In this document: in pieces, positions 18,179 to 27,000 of the stretch | Numbering within the stretch: position 1 is the first letter of the stretch | How the letters are laid out: every line of letters begins with the position of its first letter | Made by a program: the position numbers and the translations under genes | The notes under the pieces: generated by a model | The model's database searches: none | What the model was told of the DNA's origin: nothing | The model's input: the letters and a program-made list of their open reading frames with translations, nothing else | NCBI RefSeq assembly: GCF_900109145.1 | Contig: NZ_FNYY01000002.1 | Span: 186,001 to 250,000 of the forward strand | DNA: 64,000 nucleotides | Source of the DNA: Marinovum algicola | GTDB taxonomy: Bacteria; Pseudomonadota; Alphaproteobacteria; Rhodobacterales; Rhodobacteraceae | Reading direction: 5' to 3'

Positions 18179-19180
18179 TCAGCCCGCGGCCGCCACTCCC
18201 TCGACCTCGGCCAATGCGCGCAGGACAAGTTCAGGCCCCGCGCCCTTTTGCGAGGCCCCTTCCGAAAGCACCCGCCGCCACTGCCGCGCCCCCGGCCGCC
18301 CGGCGAACAGCCCGAGCATGTGCCGGGTGATCTGGTGCAACCGGCCGCCCGCCCCCAGATGCGCCTCGATATAGGGCAGCATGGCGCGCACCGCTGCATC
18401 CGGCCCCGCAAGCCCGTCGGCCTGACCAAAGATCGCCGCGTCGGCCGTGCCGAGGACATCCCAGGGCTGGTGATAGGCGGCGCGCCCGATCATCACCCCG
18501 TCGAGCCCGGCATCGAGAAACGCCCGCGCCTGCGCCAGTGAGGCGATGCCGCCATTGACCGAAAGATGCAGCTGCGGAAACGCCGCCTTCATCTCCTGCA
18601 CCAGCGGGTAGTCCAGCGGCGGGATATCGCGGTTTTCCTTGGGCGACAGCCCCTGCAACCAGGCCTTGCGGGCGTGAATCGCAAAGCGGCCCACCCCGGC
18701 CGCCGCCACCGTCTCGAGAAACGCCGGCAGCACCTCGCGCGGCTCCTGGTCATCGACACCGATGCGGCATTTCACCGTCACCTCGACATCCACCGCGGCG
18801 CGCATCGCGGAGCAGCACTCGGCCACCAGCTCGGGCTGCTTCATCAGCACCGCGCCGAAGGTGCCCGATTGCACCCGGTCCGAGGGGCAGCCGACATTGA
18901 GGTTGATCTCGTCATACCCCGCCTCGGCTCCCAGCCGCGCGGCCGCGGCCAGTTCTGCCGGATCCGACCCGCCCAGTTGCAGCGCGACGGGATGTTCTTC
19001 GGGCGAGAAGTCGAGCAGATGCACCGCCCCGCCCCTCACCAGCGCCGGCGCCGTCACCATCTCGGTATAAAGCAGGCTCTCACGGCTGAGCAGGCGGTGA
19101 AGGTAGCGACAATGGCGGTCGGTCCAGTCCATCATCGGGGCGACGGACAGGCGGGCAGCATTTTCAACATTACGTTTCAA
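18179..19180 (-). CDS. dusA: tRNA-dihydrouridine(20/20a) synthase
   Basis: About 333 residues; a flavin enzyme that reduces uridine 20/20a in the tRNA D-loop. It has the DusA signatures SVAPMMDWTDRHCR at the N-terminus, NVGCPSDRVQSGTFGAVLM with the catalytic cysteine, and HARKAWLQGLSPKENR, which separates DusA from DusB and DusC. No ATG lies close to the conserved start. A TTG at 19180 with GAGG upstream gives the normal family length, while the next ATG upstream adds about 40 unrelated residues. The start is therefore uncertain. Confidence 0.9.
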   Translation of the reverse strand: MKRNVENAARLSVAPMMDWTDRHCRYLHRLLSRESLLYTEMVTAPALVRGGAVHLLDFSPEEHPVALQLGGSDPAELAAAARLGAEAGYDEINLNVGCPSDRVQSGTFGAVLMKQPELVAECCSAMRAAVDVEVTVKCRIGVDDQEPREVLPAFLETVAAAGVGRFAIHARKAWLQGLSPKENRDIPPLDYPLVQEMKAAFPQLHLSVNGGIASLAQARAFLDAGLDGVMIGRAAYHQPWDVLGTADAAIFGQADGLAGPDAAVRAMLPYIEAHLGAGGRLHQITRHMLGLFAGRPGARQWRRVLSEGASQKGAGPELVLRALAEVEGVAAAG

Positions 19181-19679
19181 CGTCTTAACCTCAACACCGG
19201 GTGAGCCACATGTAGCACGTTCTGCGCGGGTTTCCGGGGATTTCGATTCTGGATTGCCACCGTGTAGCACACCGGCGCCGACAGGACACCGCGACTTCAT
19301 GTTGCGCGGACAGCCCCATGAGGCACCTCCCTTCGCGCTCGGACCGAACCGAGGACAGCGGCATTCGAACCCGGAACAAAATTCGTCGCACACGAGCCGA
19401 CTTCTTCTTCATGACCGTGAAGAAGGAACATTTTGACAGGATCACCGCGCAGCAGGCTGCCCGCCGCCGCGGGCCGCCCGAGGAGGCCGAATTGGCGGGC
19501 TTCATTGCGCAGGTCCCCTCCCCACCAGGACCACCCCGGACCGCCCGAGAAAGCCCGGCCGTTCCGGCGGGCCCGCGCTCCGCTGCGGCGGTTGGCGATC
19601 AAGGGCTTTGCGTTGTCCGGCGACATGCTCTAATCGGGACTCCCCGCCAGAGGGATCGGCCCACGGAAAGGATTTTGCC
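19181..19679. other. 499-bp gap between divergent dusA and nspC
   Basis: No convincing gene or RNA. It should hold the promoters of both neighbours. TGTAGCAC occurs twice, near 19210 and 19262. An ATG at 19411 opens a plus-strand frame that runs to 19701. Its first 35 codons (MTVKKEHFDRITAQQAARRR...) look codon-biased but the rest becomes proline/arginine-rich and enters nspC out of frame, so I do not call it a gene. Confidence 0.4.
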
Positions 19680-20774
19680 TTGCAAACCCCCTTTTATCTG
19701 ATCGACAAGTCCTGCCTGCTGTCGAACCTGAAAAAGATCGCCTGGCTGCGCGAGGCCTCGGGGGCCAAGTCGCTTCTGGCGCTGAAATGTTTCGCCACCT
19801 GGTCTGTGTTCGATTTCATGGCCGGGTACATGGACGGATCGACCTCGTCCTCGCTCTACGAAGTGAAGCTGGGCCACGAAAAATTCGGCGGCGAGACCCA
19901 TGCCTATTCCGTGGCCTACGCCGATGACGAGATCGACGAGGTGCTGGCGCATTGCGACAAGATCATCTTCAACTCCATCGGCCAGCTCGACCGGTTTGAC
20001 ACGGCCTCGGAAGGCCGGGTTCGTGGCCTGCGGGTCAATCCCGGCGTCTCGACCTCGGATTTCGATCTGGCCGATCCGGCGCGTCCGTTCAGCCGCCTGG
20101 GCGAACATGACCCGGCGCGCATCGCCGCCGTGGCCGACCGGATCAGCGGGCTGATGTTCCACAACAATTGCGAGAACGCGGATTTCGACCGCTTCGACGC
20201 GATGCTGACCCTGATCGAAGAGCGCTTTGGCGAGACCCTGCACCGGATGGCGTGGGTCAGCCTCGGCGGCGGCATCCATTTCACCGGGGCGGGCTATCCG
20301 CTAGAGCGGCTGGCCGCCCGGCTGCGGCAGTTCTCCGAGCGCTTCGGCGTGCAGGTCTACCTCGAACCCGGCGAGGCGGCGATCACCGGGGCGGCGACGC
20401 TCGAAGTCACGGTGCTCGACACGCTCTTCAACGGCAAGAACCTGGCCATCGTCGACAGTTCGATCGAGGCGCATATGCTCGATCTGCTGATCTACCGCGA
20501 GAACGCCAAAGTCGCGCCCGACACCGGCCCGCATGAATGGATGATCTGCGGCAAATCCTGCCTTGCGGGCGATATCTTCGGCGAATTCCGTTTCGACGCG
20601 CCGCTCGCGCCTGGCGACCGGATTTCGTTTCAGGATGCCGCCGGTTACACGATGGTCAAGAAAAACTGGTTCAACGGCGTAAAGATGCCCGGCATCGCGA
20701 TCCGTGAACTCGACGGCAGCCTCACCAGGGTGCGCAACTTCGATTACGCGGATTTCCGGTCCGCGCTTTCCTGA
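19680..20774 (+). CDS. nspC: Carboxynorspermidine / carboxyspermidine decarboxylase
   Basis: A 364-residue PLP enzyme of the alanine-racemase-fold decarboxylases. It decarboxylates carboxyspermidine or carboxynorspermidine, the last step of a polyamine pathway independent of S-adenosylmethionine decarboxylase. The PLP lysine lies in LLALKCFATWSVF (about residue 35). WMICGKSCLAGD and YTMVKKNWFNG are typical C-terminal motifs. A TTG start at 19680 is chosen: it gives the family N-terminus LQTPFYLIDKS and has AAAGGA 7 nt upstream; an upstream ATG at 19608 adds an unrelated leader. The dehydrogenase partner follows 44 nt later. Confidence 0.92.
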   Translation: MQTPFYLIDKSCLLSNLKKIAWLREASGAKSLLALKCFATWSVFDFMAGYMDGSTSSSLYEVKLGHEKFGGETHAYSVAYADDEIDEVLAHCDKIIFNSIGQLDRFDTASEGRVRGLRVNPGVSTSDFDLADPARPFSRLGEHDPARIAAVADRISGLMFHNNCENADFDRFDAMLTLIEERFGETLHRMAWVSLGGGIHFTGAGYPLERLAARLRQFSERFGVQVYLEPGEAAITGAATLEVTVLDTLFNGKNLAIVDSSIEAHMLDLLIYRENAKVAPDTGPHEWMICGKSCLAGDIFGEFRFDAPLAPGDRISFQDAAGYTMVKKNWFNGVKMPGIAIRELDGSLTRVRNFDYADFRSALS

Positions 20775-20818
20775 GACGGGAAACCCCTTCTGGCAAATAC
20801 ATGAGGTCTGTTGAACAC

Positions 20819-22060
20819 ATGAAACGCAATGTTCTAATCATCGGTGCCGGCGGCGTCGCACAGGTCGTGGCGCATAAATGCGCGCAGAACAACGATGTGC
20901 TGGGCGATCTGCATATCGCCAGCCGCACGGTTTCGAAATGCCACGCGATCATACAGAGCGTGCATGACAAACAGGCGATGAAACAGGACGGCGTGTTCGA
21001 GGCCCATGCGGTCGACGCCATGGACAGCGATGCGGTCGCGGCGGTTCTGGACAAGACCGGCGCGCAGATCGTGATCAATGTCGGCTCGGCCTTCGTCAAC
21101 ATGACCGTGCTCGAGGCCTGCATCCGCACCGGGGCCGCCTATATCGACACCGCGATCCATGAAGACCCGGCCAAGATCTGCGAAACCCCGCCGTGGTATG
21201 CCAACTACGAATGGAAGCGCCGCGAGGATTGCGCCAAGGCCGGGGTGACCGCGCTGCTCGGCGCCGGCTTCGATCCCGGCATGGTCAATGCCTTTGCCCG
21301 CTTTGCCATCGACGAATTCATGGACGAGGTGACATCGATCGACATCGTCGACATCAACGCCGGCGATCACGGCAAGTATTTCTCGACCAACTTCGACCCC
21401 GAGATCAATTTCCGCGAATTCACCGGCACGGTCTACAGCTGGCAGGACGGCGCCTGGCAGAGCAACAAGATGTTCGAAGTCGGCCGCGACTGGGAACTGC
21501 CGGTGGTCGGCACGCAAAGGGCCTATATGTCTGGCCATGACGAGGTGCATTCGCTGGCGGTGAACTATCCGCAGGCGGATGTGCGGTTCTGGATGGGCTT
21601 CGGCGATCACTACATCAATGTCTTTACCGTGCTGCAAAACCTCGGGCTGCTGTCGGAACAGCCGGTGACCACCGCCGAGGGGCTCGAGGTGGTGCCGCTC
21701 AAGGTGGTCAAGGCGGTGCTGCCCGATCCTTCGACGCTGGCGCCGAATTACACCGGCAAGACCTGTATCGGCGATCTGGTCAAGGGCACCAGGGACGGCG
21801 AAGAGGTCGAAGTCTTTGTCTACAATGTCTCCGACCACGAAAAGGCCTATGCCGAGGTCGGCAGCCAGGGCATCTCTTACACCGCCGGGGTGCCGCCGGT
21901 GGCGATGGCGATGCTGGTGGCCGATGGCACTTATGACCACGGCGCCATGATGAATGTCGAAGAGCTTGCCCCCAAGCCGCTTTTTGCCCTGCTGGACCGG
22001 ATCGGCCTGCCCACCCGGGTCAAGGATGCAAAGGGCGACCGGGAATGGCACCGCGCCTGA
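20819..22060 (+). CDS. Carboxynorspermidine / carboxyspermidine dehydrogenase (saccharopine dehydrogenase family)
   Basis: A 413-residue oxidoreductase. The N-terminal Rossmann motif is VLIIGAGGVAQVVAHKCAQN. The FDPGMVNAFARFAIDEF and DINAGDHGKYFSTNFDPE segments are typical of the saccharopine-dehydrogenase-like enzymes that condense aspartate semialdehyde with putrescine or diaminopropane and reduce the imine. With nspC just upstream it completes the carboxy(nor)spermidine route to spermidine or norspermidine. An alternative ATG at 20801 exists, and neither start has an ideal ribosome-binding site. A hairpin after the stop ends the operon. Confidence 0.92.
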   Translation: MKRNVLIIGAGGVAQVVAHKCAQNNDVLGDLHIASRTVSKCHAIIQSVHDKQAMKQDGVFEAHAVDAMDSDAVAAVLDKTGAQIVINVGSAFVNMTVLEACIRTGAAYIDTAIHEDPAKICETPPWYANYEWKRREDCAKAGVTALLGAGFDPGMVNAFARFAIDEFMDEVTSIDIVDINAGDHGKYFSTNFDPEINFREFTGTVYSWQDGAWQSNKMFEVGRDWELPVVGTQRAYMSGHDEVHSLAVNYPQADVRFWMGFGDHYINVFTVLQNLGLLSEQPVTTAEGLEVVPLKVVKAVLPDPSTLAPNYTGKTCIGDLVKGTRDGEEVEVFVYNVSDHEKAYAEVGSQGISYTAGVPPVAMAMLVADGTYDHGAMMNVEELAPKPLFALLDRIGLPTRVKDAKGDREWHRA

Positions 22061-22072
22061 GCCGGAGACGGC

Positions 22073-22102
22073 GGCCCGCCGGCTGAAAGCAGGTGGCGGG
22101 CC
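22073..22102 (+). terminator. Hairpin after the polyamine operon
   Basis: Perfect 8-bp arms GGCCCGCC and GGCGGGCC, 14 nt apart and followed by TTCGGGC. The hairpin lies 12 nt past the dehydrogenase stop and faces the convergent FMN oxidase gene. Confidence 0.6.
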
Positions 22103-22140
22103 TTCGGGCGGGAGCCATGCCTCCTGCCGCCGCGGATGAT

Positions 22141-23271
22141 CTATGCCCGATAGACGTCGCTGCGTCCGATGTCGCCGGCCCGCGTCTTGCCGGCGAGGCC
22201 CATGGTGGTGCGCAGTTCCTTCTCCAGCAGGGTCAGGAGCTTTTCGATCCCCGGCTGCCCCATCGCCCCCAGCGCATAGACCATGGCCCGGCCCAGAAGA
22301 ACGCCCGATGCGCCCAGGGCGCGGGCACGAAAGATATCCATGCCGGTGCGGACACCTGAATCGAGTATCAGCTCGACCCGGTCGCCCACCGCATCGGCGA
22401 TCTGCGGCAGCCAGGAGATGGAGCTGCCCGCCCCGTCGAGTTGCCGGCCGCCGTGGTTCGACACCACGATGGTCTCGATCCCCATGTCGGCGGCAATGCG
22501 GGCGTCTTCGACGTCCATGACCCCCTTGAGGATCACCGGCCCGCCCCATTCCTTGCAGATCCAGGCCACGTCGTCCCAGTCCAGCGCCGGATCGACCATT
22601 TCCGCCGCCCAGGTCAGCAGGCTGGCCAGATCGTCGACCCCCTTGGCATGGCCGACCACATTGCCGAAGCTCAGCTTCGGCCCGGTCACCATGTCATAGG
22701 CCCAGCGGGGTTTGGTGGCGATATTGATCAGGTTCTTCAGGCCGGGCTTGATCGACAACCCGTTCTTGACGTCCTTGTGCCGCTGCCCCAGCATCGCGAG
22801 GTCCATCGTCACCACCAGTTGCGAACAGCCCGCCGCCTTGGCGCGGTGGATCAGGTCGTGCACGAACTCGCGGTCCTTGACCACGTAGAGCTGAAACCAG
22901 AACGGCGCGCCGGTGGCCTCGGCCACCTCTTCGACCGAGGCGATGGACATGGTTGACAGGATGAAGGGCACGCCGAATTGCTGTGCGGCCTTGGCTACCT
23001 TGATCTCGCCGCCGATGTTCTGGATGCCCAGCATGCCGACCGGCGCAAAGGCCACCGGCAACGCCGCCGCCTCGCCCGCCATCCGCGCCGATGTGTCGAT
23101 CTCGGAAATATCGACGCCCACGCGCTGGCGGATGTTGAGCCGGGCGAAATCGCTCTCGTTGCGGCGGAAAGTGCTCTCGGAATAAGAGCCGCTTTCGGCG
23201 TAGTCATAGAACATCTTCGGCACGCGGGCCTTGTAGAGCTGGCGGAAATCCTCGGTGCAGGTGATTGTCAT
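22141..23271 (-). CDS. FMN-dependent alpha-hydroxy-acid oxidase/dehydrogenase
   Basis: A 376-residue TIM-barrel flavoprotein of the glycolate oxidase / L-lactate dehydrogenase (LldD) family, which oxidises (S)-2-hydroxy acids to 2-keto acids. It shows the catalytic-histidine motif VSNHGGRQLDG, the N-terminal tyrosine region FYDYAESGS and the phosphate-binding DSGVRTGMDIFRA and GRAMVYALG stretches. It is the last gene of a five-gene operon, 10 nt after the sulfatase and behind the TTT transporter genes. That position suggests it oxidises the hydroxy acid released by the sulfatase (inference). Confidence 0.9.
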   Translation of the reverse strand: MTITCTEDFRQLYKARVPKMFYDYAESGSYSESTFRRNESDFARLNIRQRVGVDISEIDTSARMAGEAAALPVAFAPVGMLGIQNIGGEIKVAKAAQQFGVPFILSTMSIASVEEVAEATGAPFWFQLYVVKDREFVHDLIHRAKAAGCSQLVVTMDLAMLGQRHKDVKNGLSIKPGLKNLINIATKPRWAYDMVTGPKLSFGNVVGHAKGVDDLASLLTWAAEMVDPALDWDDVAWICKEWGGPVILKGVMDVEDARIAADMGIETIVVSNHGGRQLDGAGSSISWLPQIADAVGDRVELILDSGVRTGMDIFRARALGASGVLLGRAMVYALGAMGQPGIEKLLTLLEKELRTTMGLAGKTRAGDIGRSDVYRA

Positions 23272-23281
23272 GCCGGGCGCC

Positions 23282-24808
23282 TCACGCCATGCCCACGGGG
23301 ACGCGGTTGGGCTGGATGTCGTCGGGGCGCGACATCAGGATATCGGTCAGGTCGGATTGCAGCCGCGCATGATCCGGGTTGTCGAACAGATTGTACAATT
23401 CCTGCGGATCGGCCGCCAAGTCATACATCTCGCCGGCGCCGGATTGCAGATCCATGGTCAGTTTGGCAGTCTTCGAGCGCACCGTGCGCAGGCTGAGGCC
23501 GACGCCCACCCGCCCCGGCAGCAGTTCCCATTCGCTGAGCGCGCCGCCGCGGGTGCCCTCGCCCGAGATCACGTCGCGCATCGACCGGCCGTGGGTGTCC
23601 ATCAGGCTGTCGGCGCCGGCCCAATCCATGAAGGTGGCGCCCAGATCGAGCGTCGACAACGGCTCGTGACTGACGCGGCCCACCGGCACATCCGGCCCCT
23701 TGATGATGGCCTTGACGTTGAGCAACCCCTCGAAGGGCATCGGCCCTTTCAGCACCAGCCCATGGTCGCCCAGCCAGTCGCCGTGATCGGCGGTGTAGAC
23801 GATATAGGTGTTGTCGGCCAAACCCTGCGCCTCGAGCTCGGCGAGGATCCGGCCGACCGAATGGTCGATCAGCGCAAGCTGGCCATAGGTGTTGGCGATG
23901 ACCTCGCGCAGATGCGCGTCGGACATTTCCGCCAGACGGGAATATTTCGCCCGGATCTCGGCGTGCTCCGCCGGGATCTCGGTTTCCACCGCCGCCTGGT
24001 GCCACCACGGGCGCCCCTCGAAATCGCGGGTCCGATGCTCGGGCAGGTCGACATCCTCGGGCCGGTGCAGCGAGGCCCAGGGCTCGGGGCAGTCGAACGG
24101 GTGGTGCGGATCGGGAAAGGAGACCCAGAGGCAGAAGGGCTTGCCATGGTCCTGCCTGAGAAAATCGACGGCGCGGTCGGCGATCCAGGTCGAGTTGTGC
24201 CAGGCCACCGGCAGCTTCGACGACCAGGTCTGCGGCGCCCCCTTGTGATCGCGTGTGCTTTCCCACAGCAGCTTGTTCTTCCAGGCGCCGCGGCCGTCGC
24301 CGTAATACCATTCCTCATAGGCCAGCCCGGCGGGCGGCTCTTCGGGCAGCCACCAGTTGTGGCCGATATGGACCAGCTCGGCATGGTCGAACCCCATGTA
24401 GGGCCCGCGCCAGCCCGCGGGCACGCGGGCCGACCCCGGGATCGACTCGACCGTGTCGCTGTCGCCAAAGACGTGATAGGTGGCGAAATGCGCCTTGCCG
24501 ATCTTGGCGGTGTGATAGCCCGCGGCCGAAAGCGAGCCGGCAAAGCCCTTTTCACCGAGCTCCGGGTCAAGATCGATGCCGTTGTCATGCACCCCATGGG
24601 TGCGCGGCAGAAGTCCGGTCAGGATCGAGGCGCGCGCGGGCTGACAGACGACGCAGGGCGTCACCACGGTCTCGAGGCTGGTGCCCTCGCTGGCAAGCAG
24701 GTCGAGATGCGGTGTCTGCACCTTGCGGCCGCGGAAGCCGTAGCAATCGCCGCGCTGCTGATCGGAGGTGATGAAGAGGATGTTCGGGCGGGGCTTTTCT
24801 TCGGTCAT
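23282..24808 (-). CDS. Cytoplasmic type I sulfatase (formylglycine-dependent)
   Basis: A 508-residue alkaline-phosphatase-superfamily sulfatase. The maturation motif C-x-P-x-R is CQPAR (residues 55-59), where Cys55 would be converted to formylglycine. Metal ligands include the N-terminal SDQQRGD and the later TADHGDWLGDHG. No signal peptide is present, so it acts in the cytoplasm on an imported sulfate ester. The architecture resembles choline-sulfatase and phosphonate monoester hydrolase relatives; phosphonate or phosphate ester substrates cannot be excluded. It sits 19 nt after the TctA gene and 10 nt before the FMN oxidase gene. No formylglycine-generating enzyme gene is in this window. 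Confidence 0.9.
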   Translation of the reverse strand: MTEEKPRPNILFITSDQQRGDCYGFRGRKVQTPHLDLLASEGTSLETVVTPCVVCQPARASILTGLLPRTHGVHDNGIDLDPELGEKGFAGSLSAAGYHTAKIGKAHFATYHVFGDSDTVESIPGSARVPAGWRGPYMGFDHAELVHIGHNWWLPEEPPAGLAYEEWYYGDGRGAWKNKLLWESTRDHKGAPQTWSSKLPVAWHNSTWIADRAVDFLRQDHGKPFCLWVSFPDPHHPFDCPEPWASLHRPEDVDLPEHRTRDFEGRPWWHQAAVETEIPAEHAEIRAKYSRLAEMSDAHLREVIANTYGQLALIDHSVGRILAELEAQGLADNTYIVYTADHGDWLGDHGLVLKGPMPFEGLLNVKAIIKGPDVPVGRVSHEPLSTLDLGATFMDWAGADSLMDTHGRSMRDVISGEGTRGGALSEWELLPGRVGVGLSLRTVRSKTAKLTMDLQSGAGEMYDLAADPQELYNLFDNPDHARLQSDLTDILMSRPDDIQPNRVPVGMA

Positions 24809-24827
24809 GGGGTCTCCTAACGGGGGA

Positions 24828-26411
24828 TCAGCAATCGGGGGTTGGCGTACCGCGCAGCCAGCCGGCGCCCAGCACGATGGCGGCGGACAGGGCCAGGAAC
24901 AGCAGCGAAACGGGGCTGGAAAACAGGAACCAGGGGTCGCTGCCCGATGCCTCGAAGGCGTTTCGGATCGCGGTTTCCAGCGGGCCTGCGAGGATATAGG
25001 CGATGACGAAGGGCAGGATCGGCACCCCGGACTGGCGCATCAGGTAGCCGAGGACGCCAAAGCCCAGCAGGATGTAGACATCGCTCATCGCGCTGCCTTC
25101 GACATAGACCGAGGTAAGCGTCAGCAGCAGCACGATCGGCAGGAGCACCTGCTTGGGAATGCGGATCAGCCCGCCCAGCAGCCGCATGAACCATGCGCCG
25201 GTCAGCCAGTTCAGCAGATTGGCCACCACCATCAGCGTAAAGAGTGCAAAGGCCACGACCAGTTCGGGGTTCACCTCCTCGGCGGAAAAGCGGAATACTG
25301 CGGGCCCGGGATTGAACCCGCCGATGGTGTCGGCGGCGAGGATAATGAAGACGGCGGCGACATTGCCGGGAATGCCGAGCGACAGCGCCGGGATCAGGTT
25401 GGCGCCCGAGACGGCGGAATTGGCGGCCTCGGTGGCGGCAATCCCCTCCGGCGCGCCCTGGCCGAAAGCGGGCGTGCCGCGGTGCATCTTGCGGCCGGCG
25501 GTATAGCCCATGGCGGCGGCCAGCGTCGTGCCGATTCCGGGCAGCGCGCCGATCATCGTGCCGATGCTCATCGAGACGCCGATGAAGGGCAAGAGCCTGC
25601 GGCGCTCGGCAAGGCTCAGCGCGCTGTCACCCGGCGCGAGCTGTTCGGCTGCCGCCCGGCGGGCGCGTTTCGACAGGTACATCTCTTGCAGCGAGACAAG
25701 GATCTCGCCCACCACGAGCACGCCGATCACCACCGCGATGGTCGGCAGGCCCGGCGCCAGTACGTCGCTGCCCAGCGACAGCCGCGGATAACTGTCGGTG
25801 CCGGTGCCGATCGACGCCACGAAGAGCCCGAAACAGGCGGCCAGCAGGCCTTTCCAGGTGTCCTTGCCCACCACCACGGCGACAAAGGAGAGCGACAGGA
25901 TCATCAGCGCGGCCTTTTCGGGCAGGCCGAGAAAGGCCTCGATGCTGATCGCCAGGAAGGGCGCGCAGACAAAGAGCACGATATCGGAAAAGCTGTCGCC
26001 GCTGACCGAGGCGAAATGCGCCACCCGCAGCGCCTTGCCGCCCTGGCCGTTTCTGGCCATCGGGTGGCCGTCGAGCGTGGTCATGAAGGCATCGGGCGTG
26101 CCCGGCGTGTTGAACAGGATCGCCGGCACCGCGCCGCCCAGCGTCGCGCCCTTCATGACGCCGACGAGAAAGCCCAGCACCGGCAGAAGCGCATCCGGGG
26201 TGAAGCCGAAGATCGAGATCAGGATCGGCAGCGCCAGAGCCATGACGAAAGGCCCGGAGAGCCCCGGCGTCGCGCCGATCAGCACGCCGGTGAAAAAGCC
26301 CAGCGCCACGAGGATCACCGGCCACGACAGGACAAGCGGTCCGAGCACCAGGGCCGGGTTGGCGGTGAAGGCCTCGAAGACCCCGGCGAGGATATAGTCG
26401 AACACACCCAT
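24828..26411 (-). CDS. Tripartite tricarboxylate transporter, large membrane subunit (TctA family)
   Basis: A 527-residue polytopic protein. Two conserved glycine/proline-rich regions identify the TctA family: GVLIGATPGLSGPF with KGATLGGAVPAILFNTPGTP near the N-terminus, and GALPGIGTTLAAAMGY with LIPALSLGIPGN in the middle. It forms the ion-driven translocation channel of a TTT importer with the small TctB protein and a periplasmic binding protein. Its start overlaps the TctB stop (TGATG). TTT systems import carboxylates, so the substrate probably carries a carboxyl group. Confidence 0.93.
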   Translation of the reverse strand: MGVFDYILAGVFEAFTANPALVLGPLVLSWPVILVALGFFTGVLIGATPGLSGPFVMALALPILISIFGFTPDALLPVLGFLVGVMKGATLGGAVPAILFNTPGTPDAFMTTLDGHPMARNGQGGKALRVAHFASVSGDSFSDIVLFVCAPFLAISIEAFLGLPEKAALMILSLSFVAVVVGKDTWKGLLAACFGLFVASIGTGTDSYPRLSLGSDVLAPGLPTIAVVIGVLVVGEILVSLQEMYLSKRARRAAAEQLAPGDSALSLAERRRLLPFIGVSMSIGTMIGALPGIGTTLAAAMGYTAGRKMHRGTPAFGQGAPEGIAATEAANSAVSGANLIPALSLGIPGNVAAVFIILAADTIGGFNPGPAVFRFSAEEVNPELVVAFALFTLMVVANLLNWLTGAWFMRLLGGLIRIPKQVLLPIVLLLTLTSVYVEGSAMSDVYILLGFGVLGYLMRQSGVPILPFVIAYILAGPLETAIRNAFEASGSDPWFLFSSPVSLLFLALSAAIVLGAGWLRGTPTPDC

Positions 26412-26971
26412 CAGAAATCACCGTTCGGCGGCAGCAGAAGATTGTCGAACGGCAGGTCATAAAGCAGCGCGATCACCAGCGTCGCGACGAAGGCCAAGGC
26501 GGCCAATCGCCAGCTTGGGCGATGCTGCGAAAGCGCGATGAGGCCGAAGGTCATCACCGTGCCGCCCAGCGCGAAGCCCAGGTATTTCCACGGCGCCGTG
26601 GCGCGCAGCACCCGGTACGGGGTCTCGCCGCCGGTGACGATCCAGGCCAGGATCGGCCCGGTCAGCAGCATCAGCGCCAGCCCCGCCGCCAGGGTGGCGG
26701 CGAGCCAAGCAAGAAAGCGCGGATCGATGCGGCCGGCCGCCGGTTCGGCATCGCGCAGCAGGCTGCGCACCCCGATCACCGCCCCCGCCAGCGCCATGCC
26801 CGCCGCCGAGAACACCGGCAGCATGGCATCGCCGATCCGCACATTGCGGCGCCAGACGTCGATCACGCCGGTGTCGACGTCGAGCGGGATCCAGACGGCC
26901 AGCGCCAGCAGGGCAAAGCCGCAGCCCGTCAGGGCGACCGCGAGGTTGCGGAGGTGTCCTCTAGGTGTCAT
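26411..26971 (-). CDS. Tripartite tricarboxylate transporter, small membrane subunit (TctB family)
   Basis: A 186-residue protein with four predicted membrane helices (about residues 10-30, 50-70, 88-112 and 130-175), the standard TctB layout. It lies between the binding-protein gene (29 nt upstream) and TctA, which it overlaps by one base. TctB proteins are poorly conserved, so the call rests on topology and position. Confidence 0.88.
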   Translation of the reverse strand: MTPRGHLRNLAVALTGCGFALLALAVWIPLDVDTGVIDVWRRNVRIGDAMLPVFSAAGMALAGAVIGVRSLLRDAEPAAGRIDPRFLAWLAATLAAGLALMLLTGPILAWIVTGGETPYRVLRATAPWKYLGFALGGTVMTFGLIALSQHRPSWRLAALAFVATLVIALLYDLPFDNLLLPPNGDF

Positions 26972-27000
26972 GGCGATGCTCCCGGTCTGGCTGCGATGGC

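Noticed and set aside
19340-19400. tRNA-like T-loop GGGTTCGAATGCC on the minus strand
   Set aside because: The flanking 5-mers do not pair as a T-stem, and no acceptor or anticodon stem can be drawn around it.
24768-26462. 564-codon plus-strand frame opposite the TctA gene
   Set aside because: It is Gln/Arg/His-rich without domains, and is opposite a clear membrane protein gene.
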